DNA of 64,000 bases from Trema orientale (Eukaryota; Streptophyta; Magnoliopsida; Rosales; Cannabaceae): NCBI GenBank assembly GCA_002914845.1, contig JXTC01000106.1, forward strand, positions 495,747 to 559,746. Direction: 5' to 3'. This document shows positions 34,440 to 46,800 of this stretch, one piece after another. The notes under the pieces are model-generated. The model was not told the DNA's origin, ran no database searches, and saw only the letters and a list, made by a program, of their open reading frames with translations. Position 1 is the stretch's first letter. Each line of letters opens with the position of its first letter. The translations under genes and the position numbers were made by a program.

Positions 34440-34870
34440 TTATGCAATAACAAATACTATACGGTCTTTCATTAACAGTTGCGGACATGTCACGTATAGA
34501 AAATTAGTATATTACTCATCAAAAGCATAAAAGCATTGTTTATCAAAAAAAAAAAAAAAAAAAAAAANTATACGGTCTTTCATTAACAGTTGCGGACATG
34601 TCAGGTAGAGAAAACTTGTATATTACACTTCAATTGCAAAAAAGTATTGTATAAAAAAAAAAAAAAAAAAAAAAAAAAGAAAAAGAGCATAAAAGCATCG
34701 GTGACCCTAGTGTCGCATACCTCTGTCCGTTTTAAGGGAAATTAAAAAGCATAAAAGCATCGGTGACCCTAATACCTCTGTCCGTTTTAAGGGAAATTAA
34801 AAAGCATAAAAGCATTGGTGACCCTAATGTCGCATATCTCTGTCCGTTTTAAGGGAAATTATGGAAATTT
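34440..34870 (+). repeat. Two sets of tandem duplications around a single N
   Basis: A unit starting TATACGGTCTTTCATTAACA occurs at about 34459 and again at 34569, directly after the unknown base at 34568 in a long A run. It is followed by three copies of a unit of about 60 bp containing GCATAAAAGCATCGGTGACC and CTCTGTCCGTTTTAAGGG (about 34684-34746, 34747-34798, 34799-34861). The middle copy lacks about 8 bases. Confidence 0.85.
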
Positions 34871-35660
34871 GGAGTCTTTTCCCTCATTTTATCTTTTTAT
34901 GAGTGTTTTTCAGAATTTCTTTTCTAAGAATAAAAAATTACATTTCTAGCAGTTTTTGGGGAGAGAAAAAATATGCATTCCGAAATGCTCTGATATGATA
35001 CCAAATTGTGTGACCACCTTTCGCAATTTTTTGACAATTTGTCATCTCTATTTTGTTTTCTATTTTTTTAAGAAAATTTTGTTTTCCATTGTTACTAACT
35101 TCATGATTAGAATTAGTCATAATTTATAACTCATGGTCACAATTTTGGGATTCAATGTCACAGTATGTTTTACATTGTTACGAATATTGTGAAATTATGT
35201 TACCGTAATTTGTACAATCTTGAAATGTTATCGTAATTTATGACTCCTATTCAAAAAATTTGTGCTAACCTTACAAAAAGGAAGATAAGTACTCCCTATT
35301 GGCCAACAATATCTTAGTAACATTTGTCTAATACAAATCTAATTTTACAAGAAAAACTGTGACATTTTCTCTATTAGTAGTCAATATATGTGATACCAAC
35401 AGTCACATAATTCATGACAGTCGTAATTTTGTGCTATATAACTCTAATTTGTGACTGCTAGTTTTTGTGTCTGTCTTATAAAAGTAAAATAAGTATTCAC
35501 ATTAGATAACAAATTCAATGGCTTTATATATATGTGATACTAATATACATAATTTATGACAGTTATAATTTTGTGCCACGTAAATCTAATTTGTGACTGC
35601 TAGTCAGAAAATTTGTGTCTGTCTTATAAAAATTGTCATAATTTGTCTTATAATTCAAAA

Positions 35661-35960
35661 TCACAATTTGTGACGATCCAACACACAAAATTGTCATTGT
35701 CACAAATCAATCCAACACACACAAATATCAATCCCAAACTCCATTTGTAGTCACAAATTAACTCCAAAATCATTTTAAAAACATACAACATTATACCTTC
35801 CCCTTGATCTCCGCCATTTTTTTTGCACAATTTGTGACGATCTAACATAAAGAAAACTATCATTGTCACGAATCAATCCAACATACATAAAAATCAGTCC
35901 CGAAATTCATTTGTAGTAAAAAATTCAATCCAAAATCATTCCAAAAATACACAACATTCC
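35661..35960. repeat. Imperfect tandem duplication, about 135-bp unit
   Basis: The unit begins CACAATTTGTGACGATC and contains CATTGTCAC(A/G)AATCAATCCAA. It occurs at about 35661-35796 and again at about 35826-35960. Shorter AATTTGTGACT motifs are scattered through 35130-35640. Confidence 0.7.
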
Positions 35961-35999
35961 ACTTATTGATTATTACATACTAAAATATTTAATTATTAA

Positions 36000-37461
36000 C
36001 ACAAACAGGGACATCACAAACAAGGTCGAGTGATCGGGCTAAAGATTGCTGCTTGAACTAGTGAATGATTATTACCAGATGAATCAGAGAAAGTTTGCAT
36101 TCCATCACCTATGGTGAGCACATCCAAAAGATGCATTGGAAGTGTAGGCGTCACCTGCCCCCATCTAATGATCAACTTGCAAGCATACTCACTTTACCCG
36201 ACATAAGTTCGAATGAGATAATATATTAAAAGGTGAATATTGAATTGAGTAGAACAAATTTAACTAGGATAAGGAAGAACAATATAACATAAAAGCTAAA
36301 ATCATACCAAGCTGGTTTAACAATGTAGATACAATTATTGAACAAAGTTAGTGGAGCTGGTCAAGAATCAACAACTTTACAAAGTAGAGAAAGTGGAGGA
36401 TAGAATGGCAGGTTGCTGTAGCACCTTCACCATAATTCACAGCAGCTCGGAGTAAATTTTCCTGCTCTTGAATTTTGGCTGGTTGGGCCTAATCCAGAGT
36501 CGGAACAATGGGTGGCCCTTGCCGAGTTCCAAAATAATAAGGCTTTACGAGTATCAGCTAATATTTTTTCAGCACTTTCACAAGCTGCTCCAATCATATC
36601 AATCCTTGACCTCTCGATTTGTGAGGATACCGGTAAGTTCTGCATTCCATGAAGCAATTGATCCTTCTTCAAGTTATCATCCGTCTCTATATTCTCCTGT
36701 AACAGCTTCGAGGAAAGCATAACCGACAATACTGTAGCCACACGATTTAGTGTTCAAAAGTCTGACAGCTAAATTCAGTTGTGTTATCAATCCAGAAACA
36801 CTTGAAACCTGTTATCCTTATTCTATATTGAAGCTATACATATAATTAAAAAGCATTCCCTCGAAAACAGAAAATATAAAATGGAGTTTTTCAACAATTA
36901 GACATATAATGTGGCTGCAAATACAATTTTACCTTTCTTAAGAAAATTATATAAAAAGCCGAGAAAAAAAATTATGTTCATACTTGTCGAATTTTCGGCA
37001 TTGACATTCTTTGGATGTACGACAAAAGCCCCGGAAACCTTCTTAATCTCATCAACAATCTTAAAGAGCTCAAGATTCACCATAGAATACTGCTGCAAAA
37101 TATCTTCCCTAATCTCGCCAGAAAACCCAATTATTGACATTAATCTAAGACGAATCATTACTCCGAACCAAGAAATTAAACAAATTAAACTGAATTTGAA
37201 ATTGAACTTGGAAAATTCTAGTGCGAGAGAGAGAGAGAGAGAGATACACAATTTAGGGGTGATGTTGGTGCGAGCATAAACGTCGAAGTCTTCGAGAACG
37301 CAAGAAATGGCTTTGAAGAGGCTGAGAGCTCGGGTCTTGACGGACTCCAGGTTAAGCTGTTGCTGTACGGCGTCGTTCAGCCTCTCCGCAACCACTGGTT
37401 GTGGTTGTTGTTGTTGTTGGGGTTAAGGTTGCTGAATTTGGTTCTGAATTACTCCTTCCAT
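36000..37461 (-). pseudogene. MED8: Mediator complex subunit 8 (MED8) pseudogene
   Basis: The minus-strand reading starts MEGVIQNQIQQP at 37461 and meets a stop before a poly-Gln run. It continues VVAERLNDAVQQQLNLESVK, then TRALSLFKAISCVLEDFD and ARTNITPK. After an intron-like gap come DILQQYSMVNLELFKIVDEI and FVVHPKNVNAENS. After another come VMLSSKLL, TDDNLKKDQLLHGMQNLP and MIGAACESAEKILADTRKA. The reading then slips one frame into FGTRQGPPIVPTLD followed by a stop and AKIQEQENLLRAAVNYGEG. The last exon (about 36030-36170) reads TPTLPMHLLDVLTIGDGMQT and FSDSSG. MED8 belongs to the Mediator head module. The intron positions are kept, so this is a decayed DNA-level copy and not a retrocopy. 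At least three lesions make a functional product unlikely. Confidence 0.85.
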
Positions 37462-37752
37462 GGCTGCCATGGTTTGCTTCAGTGTTGAGAACCAGAGAAG
37501 AAGAGAATGATACTAGTCTAGCCCTCAATAGCTTATTTTTCAGTTCTAGGGGACTAGAAGAAAAAGAAGACGGTAATACGATTCATTTGTGGGGGTTAAG
37601 TGATCGGGCTAAGCTCGACGGCTTCGGTGGCCATTGGACTATTGGAGGAGGATGTGGAGGTTTAGGTTTGGGTTGGGAAAAAAGAGGGTTCATCTTTGGG
37701 TGATTTTAGCTGAGAGCGTATTTGTCTTTTATTTGGGACTCTAAAAAAGAAA

Positions 37753-40700
37753 GAGGGCTACATTTGCACCACAAATGACATAAAGGTACCTATTTTTTAA
37801 TTTTTTTTATTACTTATTTATTTTTAAGTAAAAAGATAAAATATACCATTATTTATTCTTTTAATTAACTTTTATTAATTTGTCCTTAATAATCACACCC
37901 ATCGTACTACAATTAAAAACCCTAAATTTTATGCCGAAGCTTTCAACCTCCAATCCATTTTTTTGTTCATCAATGGAATAATATAACAATGAATCTTAAT
38001 AATTTTGTGTTGAAAAGAAAATTAAAATCAAAAGAGCGAATTAAATAAGTGTGTGTTTTAAAAGTTCCAGATCAAGTCTTTAGTTGAATTTGCGAGAATG
38101 AGTATACCATGGTCATTGTTTGTAAGGTATGTATTACACAAAACAATATGCTGCTTTAAATATATAGCTCTTTTTTGGCATATTAGAAATTATTGATTTA
38201 TAATATTCCTAAGTATCAGATTTTCACCATTTTTGTCGCATTGTAAGTTTTGTGATTTAGTGCTTATTTTAAAAAGAATTTAAGAGCAATTCACAATCTT
38301 ATATTATTTTTTTGAACCAAATAAAATAAACTATATATATAAATTATATACTGTACTATATACTGTGTACCTTTCGATTGGGAGGTTGCTTGTTATAGTT
38401 TGTAGAACAAATGATATTTAGGTCAGAACAATAGATACCTACATTAAGGTAACCTAGAAGTTTCAATAAGAGTTTAGATCATAAGTTGCATATCTTTAAT
38501 CCATGGATCAGTACTAATGCATTTTTTTTTCCTGTAATATTATTAGTATGCATTTATTCTGGGAAGAATTTTAATTTTTTTTCCCTAAGTCTTGATCCTA
38601 TAATTTAATGTACATGCCATAAACTTTGTTCATCAATTTTATATAATTTTTATATGAACTTGTTTATTATTTTTACTAATTGAATACAAGTTTAGATCAA
38701 GTTCTCATCTTCAGATTTTGTTTTATTTTTATTTTAATAGAATTATTTATTTTTATTGTTTCATTTCATTGAAACCAACAATATATCTTTCAGGAAAAAA
38801 AAAAAAAAAAAAACTTTTCCCAAATTTTCTACTTCCAAAGTCCAAAAGCTTAAAAAAAAAAATTACTGATATCTATGGTAATTAAATTTCTAGGATGAAG
38901 AAGATGCACATAGTGAGAACACTTGTTTGGAATTTGATTATACAGATGCATTCACTACAAATCAGGTATGGCAAAAATACATAAATCTATATAAACAATT
39001 AGTTTACTAAATTTTAATTGTTTTCTAATTAATTGTTGTGTATAGGTCTTCAATTCAAGGGAATATCTTATTGAATGGACTAGAAACAGAGGAAAGCAAA
39101 ATGGAATTATTATTGTTATTAAGAGGTCTGATTCAGGAAATAGTCGGAAAGCAAGAATTAAGTTTTGTTGTGAAAGAAGTGGTAACTATTGTCAATACAT
39201 AAAGAAAATTGATGGCTAGAAGAAAAAACGACCTAGAGAAACATCAACTAAAAAGTGTGGTTGTCTGTTTTTACTAAACGGGCAAAAGTTGGCAACTTCA
39301 GACGATTGGTCTCTTAAAGTTGTATGCGGATTGCATAATCATTCAAGTGCAAAACATCTTGAAGGACATTCTTTTGCTGGGAGGTTAACTTCAGAAGAGA
39401 CAAAAATATTGGTTNATCACATCAACTGACTATACATTCTCAGTTGCTTTCGTATATCTTGAGGCAGAGCGAGAGGATAACTATACATGGGCATTGGATA
39501 GATTGAAAACTATGATGGGTGGTGATTTTCTCGCTGATGTTATTATAATAGATAGAGAGTTGGCATTAATCAAGGCCATTGAAAAAGTCTTTCCTACTGT
39601 GAAACATCTTCTATGTCGTTATCATATATCCAATCATGTGTTAGCTAAGTGCCAGAAATTTTTTGAGTCAAAAGAAAGATGGGACAATTTTATTTCTGGT
39701 TGGAACACACTAGCTTTATCATCTACAGAGATTGAGTACAGCAAACGACTAAAAGTACTTGAAGAAAATTTCGACAGATATCCACAAGCACTTGATTATA
39801 TGAAAGATGTATGACTGAGTAAATATAAAGAAAAGTTTGTTTTTGCATGGACGGACTCAATTATGCACTTTGGCACTATTACTACAAACAGGTACAAATA
39901 TTTTGCAACATAATATTAGATCATTTTAGTATAGATATTTATTATTGATTTGATTTATCATCTCTTTCTTCTTTTTTTTTTTTCATTTGCTCAAGGTAGA
40001 AAGTGCACATTCAAAGTTAAAAGAGACATTTACATTCATCATAAGGAAATTTTGGGACATCATGGTCTACAATACGTAATTTACTCGAGCTCCAATACAC
40101 ATAGATAAAAGCATCATTTGAGAAAAGCTTGTTGACTGTTCAACATAACTACAAACCTGCTTTGTTTAAAGAATTAAAAGGAAATATTTCTAGATATGCC
40201 CTTAATAAGGTGTTTGAAGAATCAAAGCGAGGTGATTGGATTGGACTTGATGTCCATGCTTGTGGTTATGTTATCTGACGCACATATGGATTACCATGCT
40301 CTCATGAGATTAATGAATATAAACTAGAAGGACGAGCTATTCCATTGGCTTATGTAGATCCTCATTGGAGAAAGCTTGACTTGCTAAAATCTAACAAACA
40401 GGATAATGAAGAAATAAGTTGTACTACAAAAGTTGAACTATTTCTTAAACGTTTTCAAAAGGTTGATGTTCCTACAAAGTTACACTTACAAAGAAAGTTA
40501 AGGGAGTTAGCAAAACCATCAATGACTTCTCTGATCGAACCAGAGGTAAAAATGAACACACGTGGCTGACCATCTTCGAAGGTTGACAATTCTTCTCGTC
40601 GTGATCCGTCTACTTTTGAATATGTTGCTGCTAAGTATAGTCAATCTGTATTATCTACTTTTACAACAAAGACGAAAAAACAAGTTTATCGTGGTACATT

Positions 40701-42093
40701 ATAATCTTTACAATTATACATAAATTCCTTTCCATGTGAGTTGAAGTCATATATAAGCTTAGTTAAAGATGTTGCAAATGATGAAAATTTTGGTTTTCGA
40801 GCTATTGCAGATTTGATGGGCTTGGGTGAGGATAAATGGCTACAAGTTAGGAAAGACTTGATTCGTGAATTAATTTCTCATAAGGAAGACTACAACAAGC
40901 TTTATGGTTCTTCAGACAGGGTGGATGAGCTATTGTGTATTTTATCATACTTTGATAACCACCTAAGCCACGATTATTGGATGACCATGCCTGATATGGG
41001 GCATATCATACTTCACAGTATAATATTGTATCGGTGCATTTGTCTATGCGGCAGTGCCTTACATTTCTCCCACTTAGATTGAATCCGTTGCCAACTGTTT
41101 TACACAAAATAATTGCAATAGATTTTGTCAACGATAATCATTTTGTGGAGGTATCATACTTTGATAATTTATAAAAGTAAATTATCTCCTAATCTAGTCC
41201 TATTTACACTATTAATTTTATTTCTTATATGTTATTGCAGGTGTTTATGCAAAATAGTTATCCAATACCACCAATTGCCACTAACTGGTTTAGGCACCAT
41301 CATTCATGTGCAAGTGGATGGGAAACTCCTTATAAAGAATGCAACAAAGAGTTTCGTGTCATAATTAGTAAATAAGTGGCCACACAAGAGACTATCGATT
41401 TAGATAGCCCATGAGATGGCTTTAAATTTCATGTATAGTTGATATTCCTTTCAGTTTCAACTTGAATACTAGAGTATTTAACCACAATAAAGAGTTTCTA
41501 CACTCTCACTTTCAAAGCTCTGTCTGTTTTGTGCTATGCGACTCTTATATAAAAAACAATTTATATATTTGCACTTCTTGTTCAAGGCATCAAAAATATT
41601 GTACTGTATAAATATCGAATATCATTGCTTGAAAATCAAAACAAAAAAGAAATAAATGCTTAGAATTCAAAAAACAAAAAAAAAGAACCAAATGCTTGAA
41701 GTTTTTCTTTGCTCTACGATGTCATGTTAATTAGGTCAAGATGAAATATTGGTCTTCAATGATCAGAAGAATTTGTAAGATCACATTTAGATTTTACACT
41801 TTAAAGATAAGATAAGGTCAAAGGTGTTTAGAAAAAAGCATGAGAAAAAGGATCTAACAGGTGAGAGAAATAAAAATGCATCTTTTTTTTTTTTGTTTTT
41901 TTTGTTTTTTTGTTTTTTGTTTTTTTTGGTAAATGGGGTGCCTTTATGATTATAAGGGGTGCACAAATAAAAACTTATTTTAGAAATGATAAGGGGTGCT
42001 TATAACAAAAATATAATATTAAAATATTTTAGATGGGGTGAGTTTAGTTTAGGGGTGCCTTTATGTCACTTGGAAGTGCAAATATAGTCCCCC
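37753..42093 (+). mobile_element. Mutator-like element with FAR1-type transposase and OTU domain
   Basis: Left end GAGGGCTACATTTGCACCAC and reversed right end GGGGGACTATATTTGCACTT continue into GACATAAAGG on both sides, giving inverted ends of about 45 bp. The 9-bp duplication AAAAAGAAA flanks it exactly (37744-37752 and 42094-42102). It is 4.3 kb with one transposase gene on the plus strand (38894-41375). The right subterminal region repeats GGGGTGC motifs. The clean duplication but decayed gene suggest an old insertion left undisturbed. Confidence 0.88.
38894..41375 (+). pseudogene. MULE transposase (FAR1-like, SWIM) fused to OTU-like protease domain
   Basis: In order: an acidic start (EDAHSENTCLEFDYTDAF); a FAR1-type zinc finger (39040-39360, KCGCLFL, WSLKVVCGLHNHSS); part of the MULE transposase core (39420-39900, DVIIIDRELALIKAIEKVFP and HLLCRYHI); VESAHSKLKETF; a SWIM-like region (about 40285-40315, TYGLPCSHE); a charged linker; and an OTU-like domain (40741-41375, GFRAIADLMGLGEDKW then LIREL). 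The residue where OTU proteases have the catalytic Cys is Phe (TTT, 40789-40791). Several in-frame stops are present. The stretch that should carry the first catalytic Asp is missing beside the unknown base at 39415. It is non-functional as read. DNA transposon, not host gene. Confidence 0.85.
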
Positions 42094-42102
42094 AAAAAGA
42101 AA

Positions 42103-42677
42103 TTTTCAAAATCACTTCTAGAAAAGTAAAAAGAGAGCAAAACACTCATACACACCTTAATTTCCGCCATTTTTATCTTAGTTGGAACACACTTTCCTTG
42201 TGTCGTGACTATACTAGCCCATGAAATTATCAATAGGCTTTTAATATCGGACTCTCGAGAAGGCTAGAGATTTTACGAAGAACTGGCCCATATCTGAACC
42301 CAATACAATGATACATCATACATGATACATTATAGTAAGAGGATATGTTTACTAATCGGCAATGGAAAGAAAAAAGAAAGGGAAAAATATTTTCTTTTTC
42401 TTATATAACTAATTGCTATGTAAACACATGAAAAGAAATCATAGTCTTCTTTACTCATTATTTCTTATTCTTCTCCATTTTCTTTCCACTCACTCTCTTA
42501 CGAATTAGTAAATTCGACCTAAAGGTAAGTATTAGGTGGCTAATGGCTTGTACTTGGAAAATCTATATACTCTCGGTCCACATTATATGTAACCATTGAA
42601 TGGTCTTTAAAAAGTTATAATTTTATCGTCATAAATAATGTAACACTAATTTGAATAAAACTCATTTTTCTAAACAC
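42103..42677. other. Intergenic DNA, nothing recognised
   Basis: No gene, terminal repeat or transposon protein seen. Confidence 0.4.
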
Positions 42678-42679
42678 TA

Positions 42680-43366
42680 GGTACCGTTTGGTTGGATGAA
42701 ATGAAATTGAATGTAATGGTAATCGTAATGAGAATAAGAATGGAAAGGAAAAGAAAGGTGATTATTTTGTTTATTGAAACTTTGGAATCAACTATGGAAT
42801 GTAATGGAATTAACTGTACTTTGACTAATATACCCTTGATTTAGAATTAATTTTTTTTAAAAAAATAAATGCTATCACTATTGGAAAAAAGAAAATAGTT
42901 ATACTTATGGTATTGATTAAATAGATTCAAAAACTAAATATAAAAATAGATTAAATTTCTTGTGGTAGTAAAATTAATATTTTAATAATTGCTCATTATT
43001 ATTTACCATATAAATATAACATACAGAATGTATATTAGAAAACAAAAATATAGTAATTGGATAATATGAGGAAAAAGATGATTTGTAGGTGGTTTAATCA
43101 TGAATATGGATGCAAGTTTAACACTTAGTTTAGTCATAGATATGAGGAAGAAGATGATAATGAGGGGGCAAAATATGCTAAATGAGGGGCAAAAAAAAAA
43201 ATTGGCTAACTTAGGAATATAATAGCCTTTACATCCATTTTCAAGTGTAATTCTGATTCCTTTATTTATGTAATGGTCATTACATTGTAAAGACCATTAA
43301 TAAGTAAAAAGTGAAACTAAACAATATAAAGCTATTATATTCCATTACTTTTAACCAAATACCACC
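42680..43366. mobile_element. MITE-like element, about 690 bp
   Basis: Left end GGTACCGTTTGGTTGGATGA and reversed right end GGTGGTATTTGGTTAAAAGT lie between TA dinucleotides (42678-42679 and 43367-43368). Both ends continue into AATGGAAT/TAATGG-rich arms. No transposase frame. Confidence 0.55.
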
Positions 43367-43800
43367 TAAAAAAAATATGGGATTGTGTGTGGAAAATAGT
43401 CCATTTTCCCGCTTGAATTCCTTGATACAAAAGAGAACAGTTAATACTGGGTTGGTTTTATGTATACATTAAAAAAAGAAAAAAAAAACCAATTAACTCT
43501 CAGATGAATCATTTCCTCAACCGAAGAAAGAATGGTAAAGAATAAAAGATAAGATAAGATAACACGTGAAGAAAACGTTCATTTTTAATCTGGTCCATCT
43601 CATGCGTCCACCCCCCAAAATGATACCTCTAAACGACGGTCGTTTTAATTATTTTCTTTTCATTGGCGCATACCGCTCGGCACGAAATACAGTGTCACAG
43701 ACAATCACTCAATCTCAATCAGTCAAAAGAAAAAAAAAAAAAAACTCTGAATCCCGGCGAGTCACCACAGAGTATCAAGCCCAGATCCTGACCATTAAGC

Positions 43801-46800
43801 ATGGAATCCATAGGCGTCCTCACTCCAATCCCAATGTACAGCGGCCTAGAGGAAGAGCTCGAGAAGCGATTCAAGCTCCTTAGGCTGTGGAGCGCGCCCA
43901 ACAAGGGCGAGTTCATCAGGAACCACGCCGACTCCATCCGAGTCTACATCGGCACCTCAGGCATCGGAGCCGACGCGGATTTCATCAACGCCTTGCCCAA
44001 TCTGGAAATCATCGCCAGCTTCAGCGTGGGGACCGATTTGATCGATCTGGAGCTGTGTAAGGAGAGAGGGATTCGGGTCACCAATACCCCCGACGTCTTG
44101 ACCGATGACGTGGCGGATATCGCTATCGGACTGATACTCTCCGTCTTGAGGAGGATTTCTGATTGTGATCGCTACGTCAGGGACGGCAAGTGGAAGCTCA
44201 CTGGGGACTACAACTTGACTACCAAGGTCTGTCATCTGTGCCCTTTTTTCTTTTTCTTTTTTTTCCCCCCCTTGAAATCCTTGTATATTTTGAGAAATTT
44301 TATTAAATTATCTGCCTTTAAGATTTGTTTGAAAATATCTTTTATCACCAAAATATCTCACACGAGTCTAAACAATTTATCAAAAGTACGTCTAAAAAAT
44401 TACAAAGTTATTGGGACATTTTGGTATTTTAAACGTCACTTCATTATTTTATTTTGTTTTTGCTTGAAAAGGTCACTTTATAATTGTTAATAGAGAAAAA
44501 AATAAAAGTGATTTTTTTTTTTTTTGAAAAAAAGAATGTATGATTAGTAAAGTATTTTCGCAAGTAAGGGCTTAAATTCTAACAAAAATTTACAATTTAA
44601 TAATTAGTAAATACTATAATTGTAGTCGACGGATTTTCATGATTTTAGAACATCGTATGATAACGAAATATGTTAACTTCACTATCAAAGCCATTGAAGG
44701 TATTTTTCTCAATATAAACAAATAAATTGCCGTTCATTAATTGATTATTTATTTTATTATGTAGTCAATTATTATTAATAAGATTCATAGAAGAAAATAC
44801 CTTCTCCGCAATGGCAGTAGCTAGTAGTTAGTAAAATTAGTATGAATGCATATTTTTTTATAATCATATTAATCGTTTGTTTTGCAAGATCGATTCTTTT
44901 TTTATTTTAATCAAAAAAACTATTCACTAGAAAAAGAGAGTCAAACATGTTTAGTAGAGAAGAACAACGGCTGAAATTGAAGTGCTTCCACTTTTAACTC
45001 GTAAACAAAAAGACATTTAATTTTCTTTTCCTTTTAACTTTTATTTATAAATTGGGTTGGACTACTTAAAACTTGAGCTGATGTTAGTCCATATGAATTT
45101 AGGTTCGTTTAAGTTTTTCTACTTAGACTAACTAAATTCAACTAAATTTATCAAACAAGGGGAAAAAAATAATTAATCTTTTAAAAAAGAAAAAGAAATC
45201 TAATCTAATATGTGAAAATTTACTATATATTTGTAGGAATGATAATTTTTTGAGTGGAGACTTTTAGGTTAAGTTGCAAGGGCTTTTTTTTTTTTTTTTT
45301 TTTAAAGGATTAATTTGTTCTTTAATATATTTTACATATATGTATATTTTTTTTTGAAAAAGCAAATTTCAGTGGGGGCTCGCCACAATGTGGCTTCATG
45401 CCTGAGTGTTAGGACCATTTTTTATTTTTTCAATCTCATGTCTTTTTACGTGTGGATTTAAGAAAAAATATTATATTCCAATAATATTATAAAATATGAT
45501 GGAGTCTACCCATCTAGCAAGACATATTAGACCTTAGCACTCTTGTAGGTCTATTTAATAAAAGAGAGCAGTGTCATCTAATATTTAGTTTTATCTCATT
45601 TATCCCAAGTCGGAATTAAGTTACTATTCATTAAGACTACGTTTAAAATTCAGGATAAGGATGGGATTAGATTGAATTAAATTAATCCCATATTTGATGT
45701 ATGCATATGAAAGTAATTAGATTAGATTAAAATAATTCACTCCAAAAATAATACCCTTGTAAAGGGATAATCTTATTCATTTGAGAATTTCAGATTGAGA
45801 CGGATTAGGAATTTGATTAAAAATAATAGAATATTTTTGAAGTAATAAAAATGATATTTTTCGAAATTAAACTTTAAAAGTGGTATTTTTGAAAATTTTA
45901 AAAGCGGTAAAACCAGAAGTAGTATTTTTAAAATATTTTTTAGAAGTGTTTTTTTTGCCAATAATTTTGTAAAAATGATATGTTTCCAATATTAACTTTT
46001 AAAAGTGGTATTTTTAAACTTTTTAAAAGTGGTATTTTCGTAAGTAAGTTTTTAAAAATGATATTTTTATAAAATTGAGTTTTAAAAATGGTATTTTTAT
46101 AGATTAATTTTTAGAAATGATATTTTTCTAATTAATCAAACATCAAAATTTGTTATTTAGTTAAAACTATGAAGCACATATGCTAATCCTATCCCAAAAA
46201 AAAAAAAATAGTACACCAAATATAGAATATGATTGGACTATAACCCTATCTTATCTGATCCTATCTAATCCAATCCAATCAAATATTAGTACGAGAATTA
46301 GCTCTGGCACTTGCCAATTGATTCAACATGAATAATCACTATCTAATCTCAAAAACTATTAACAACAACTAATTAACATGTTACTCATATTGTTAGCCCA
46401 ATTGTGACGAAAAGCTCTTTCCTTGATACAATTTTCCCTATAATTTCCATCAAAGGCAGAATTATGTATTTGGTTCACTATAATTGTTGTCAATGTTTCT
46501 TGATTGTTGGATTTATTCGTAACTTTTCTTGTTTTCAGTTCAGTGGAAAAACAGTTGGGGTCCTTGGTTTGGGGAGGATCGGACGAGCAATTGCCAAGAG
46601 AGCTGAAGGATTCGGTTGCCCCATAGTGTACCACTCTAGATCAGAGAAAAAAGATGTCAAGTACAAATACTACCCGAGTGTTGTAGAGCTAGCCGCCAAC
46701 TGCCACATTCTGGTGGTCGCATGTGCTCTCACCAAGGAGAACCACAACATTGTCAACCGTGAAGTCATTGACGCTTTGGGTCCAAAGGGCGTTCTCATCA

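Noticed and set aside
36427-37395. Functional MED8 gene
   Set aside because: An in-frame stop near the start, a frame slip and another stop in a conserved region. No exon combination I could see restores the whole protein.
46404-46538. In-frame extension upstream of the left HPR2-like exon 2
   Set aside because: The intact paralogue and the TTTTCAG acceptor place the exon start at 46539. The upstream part is intron.
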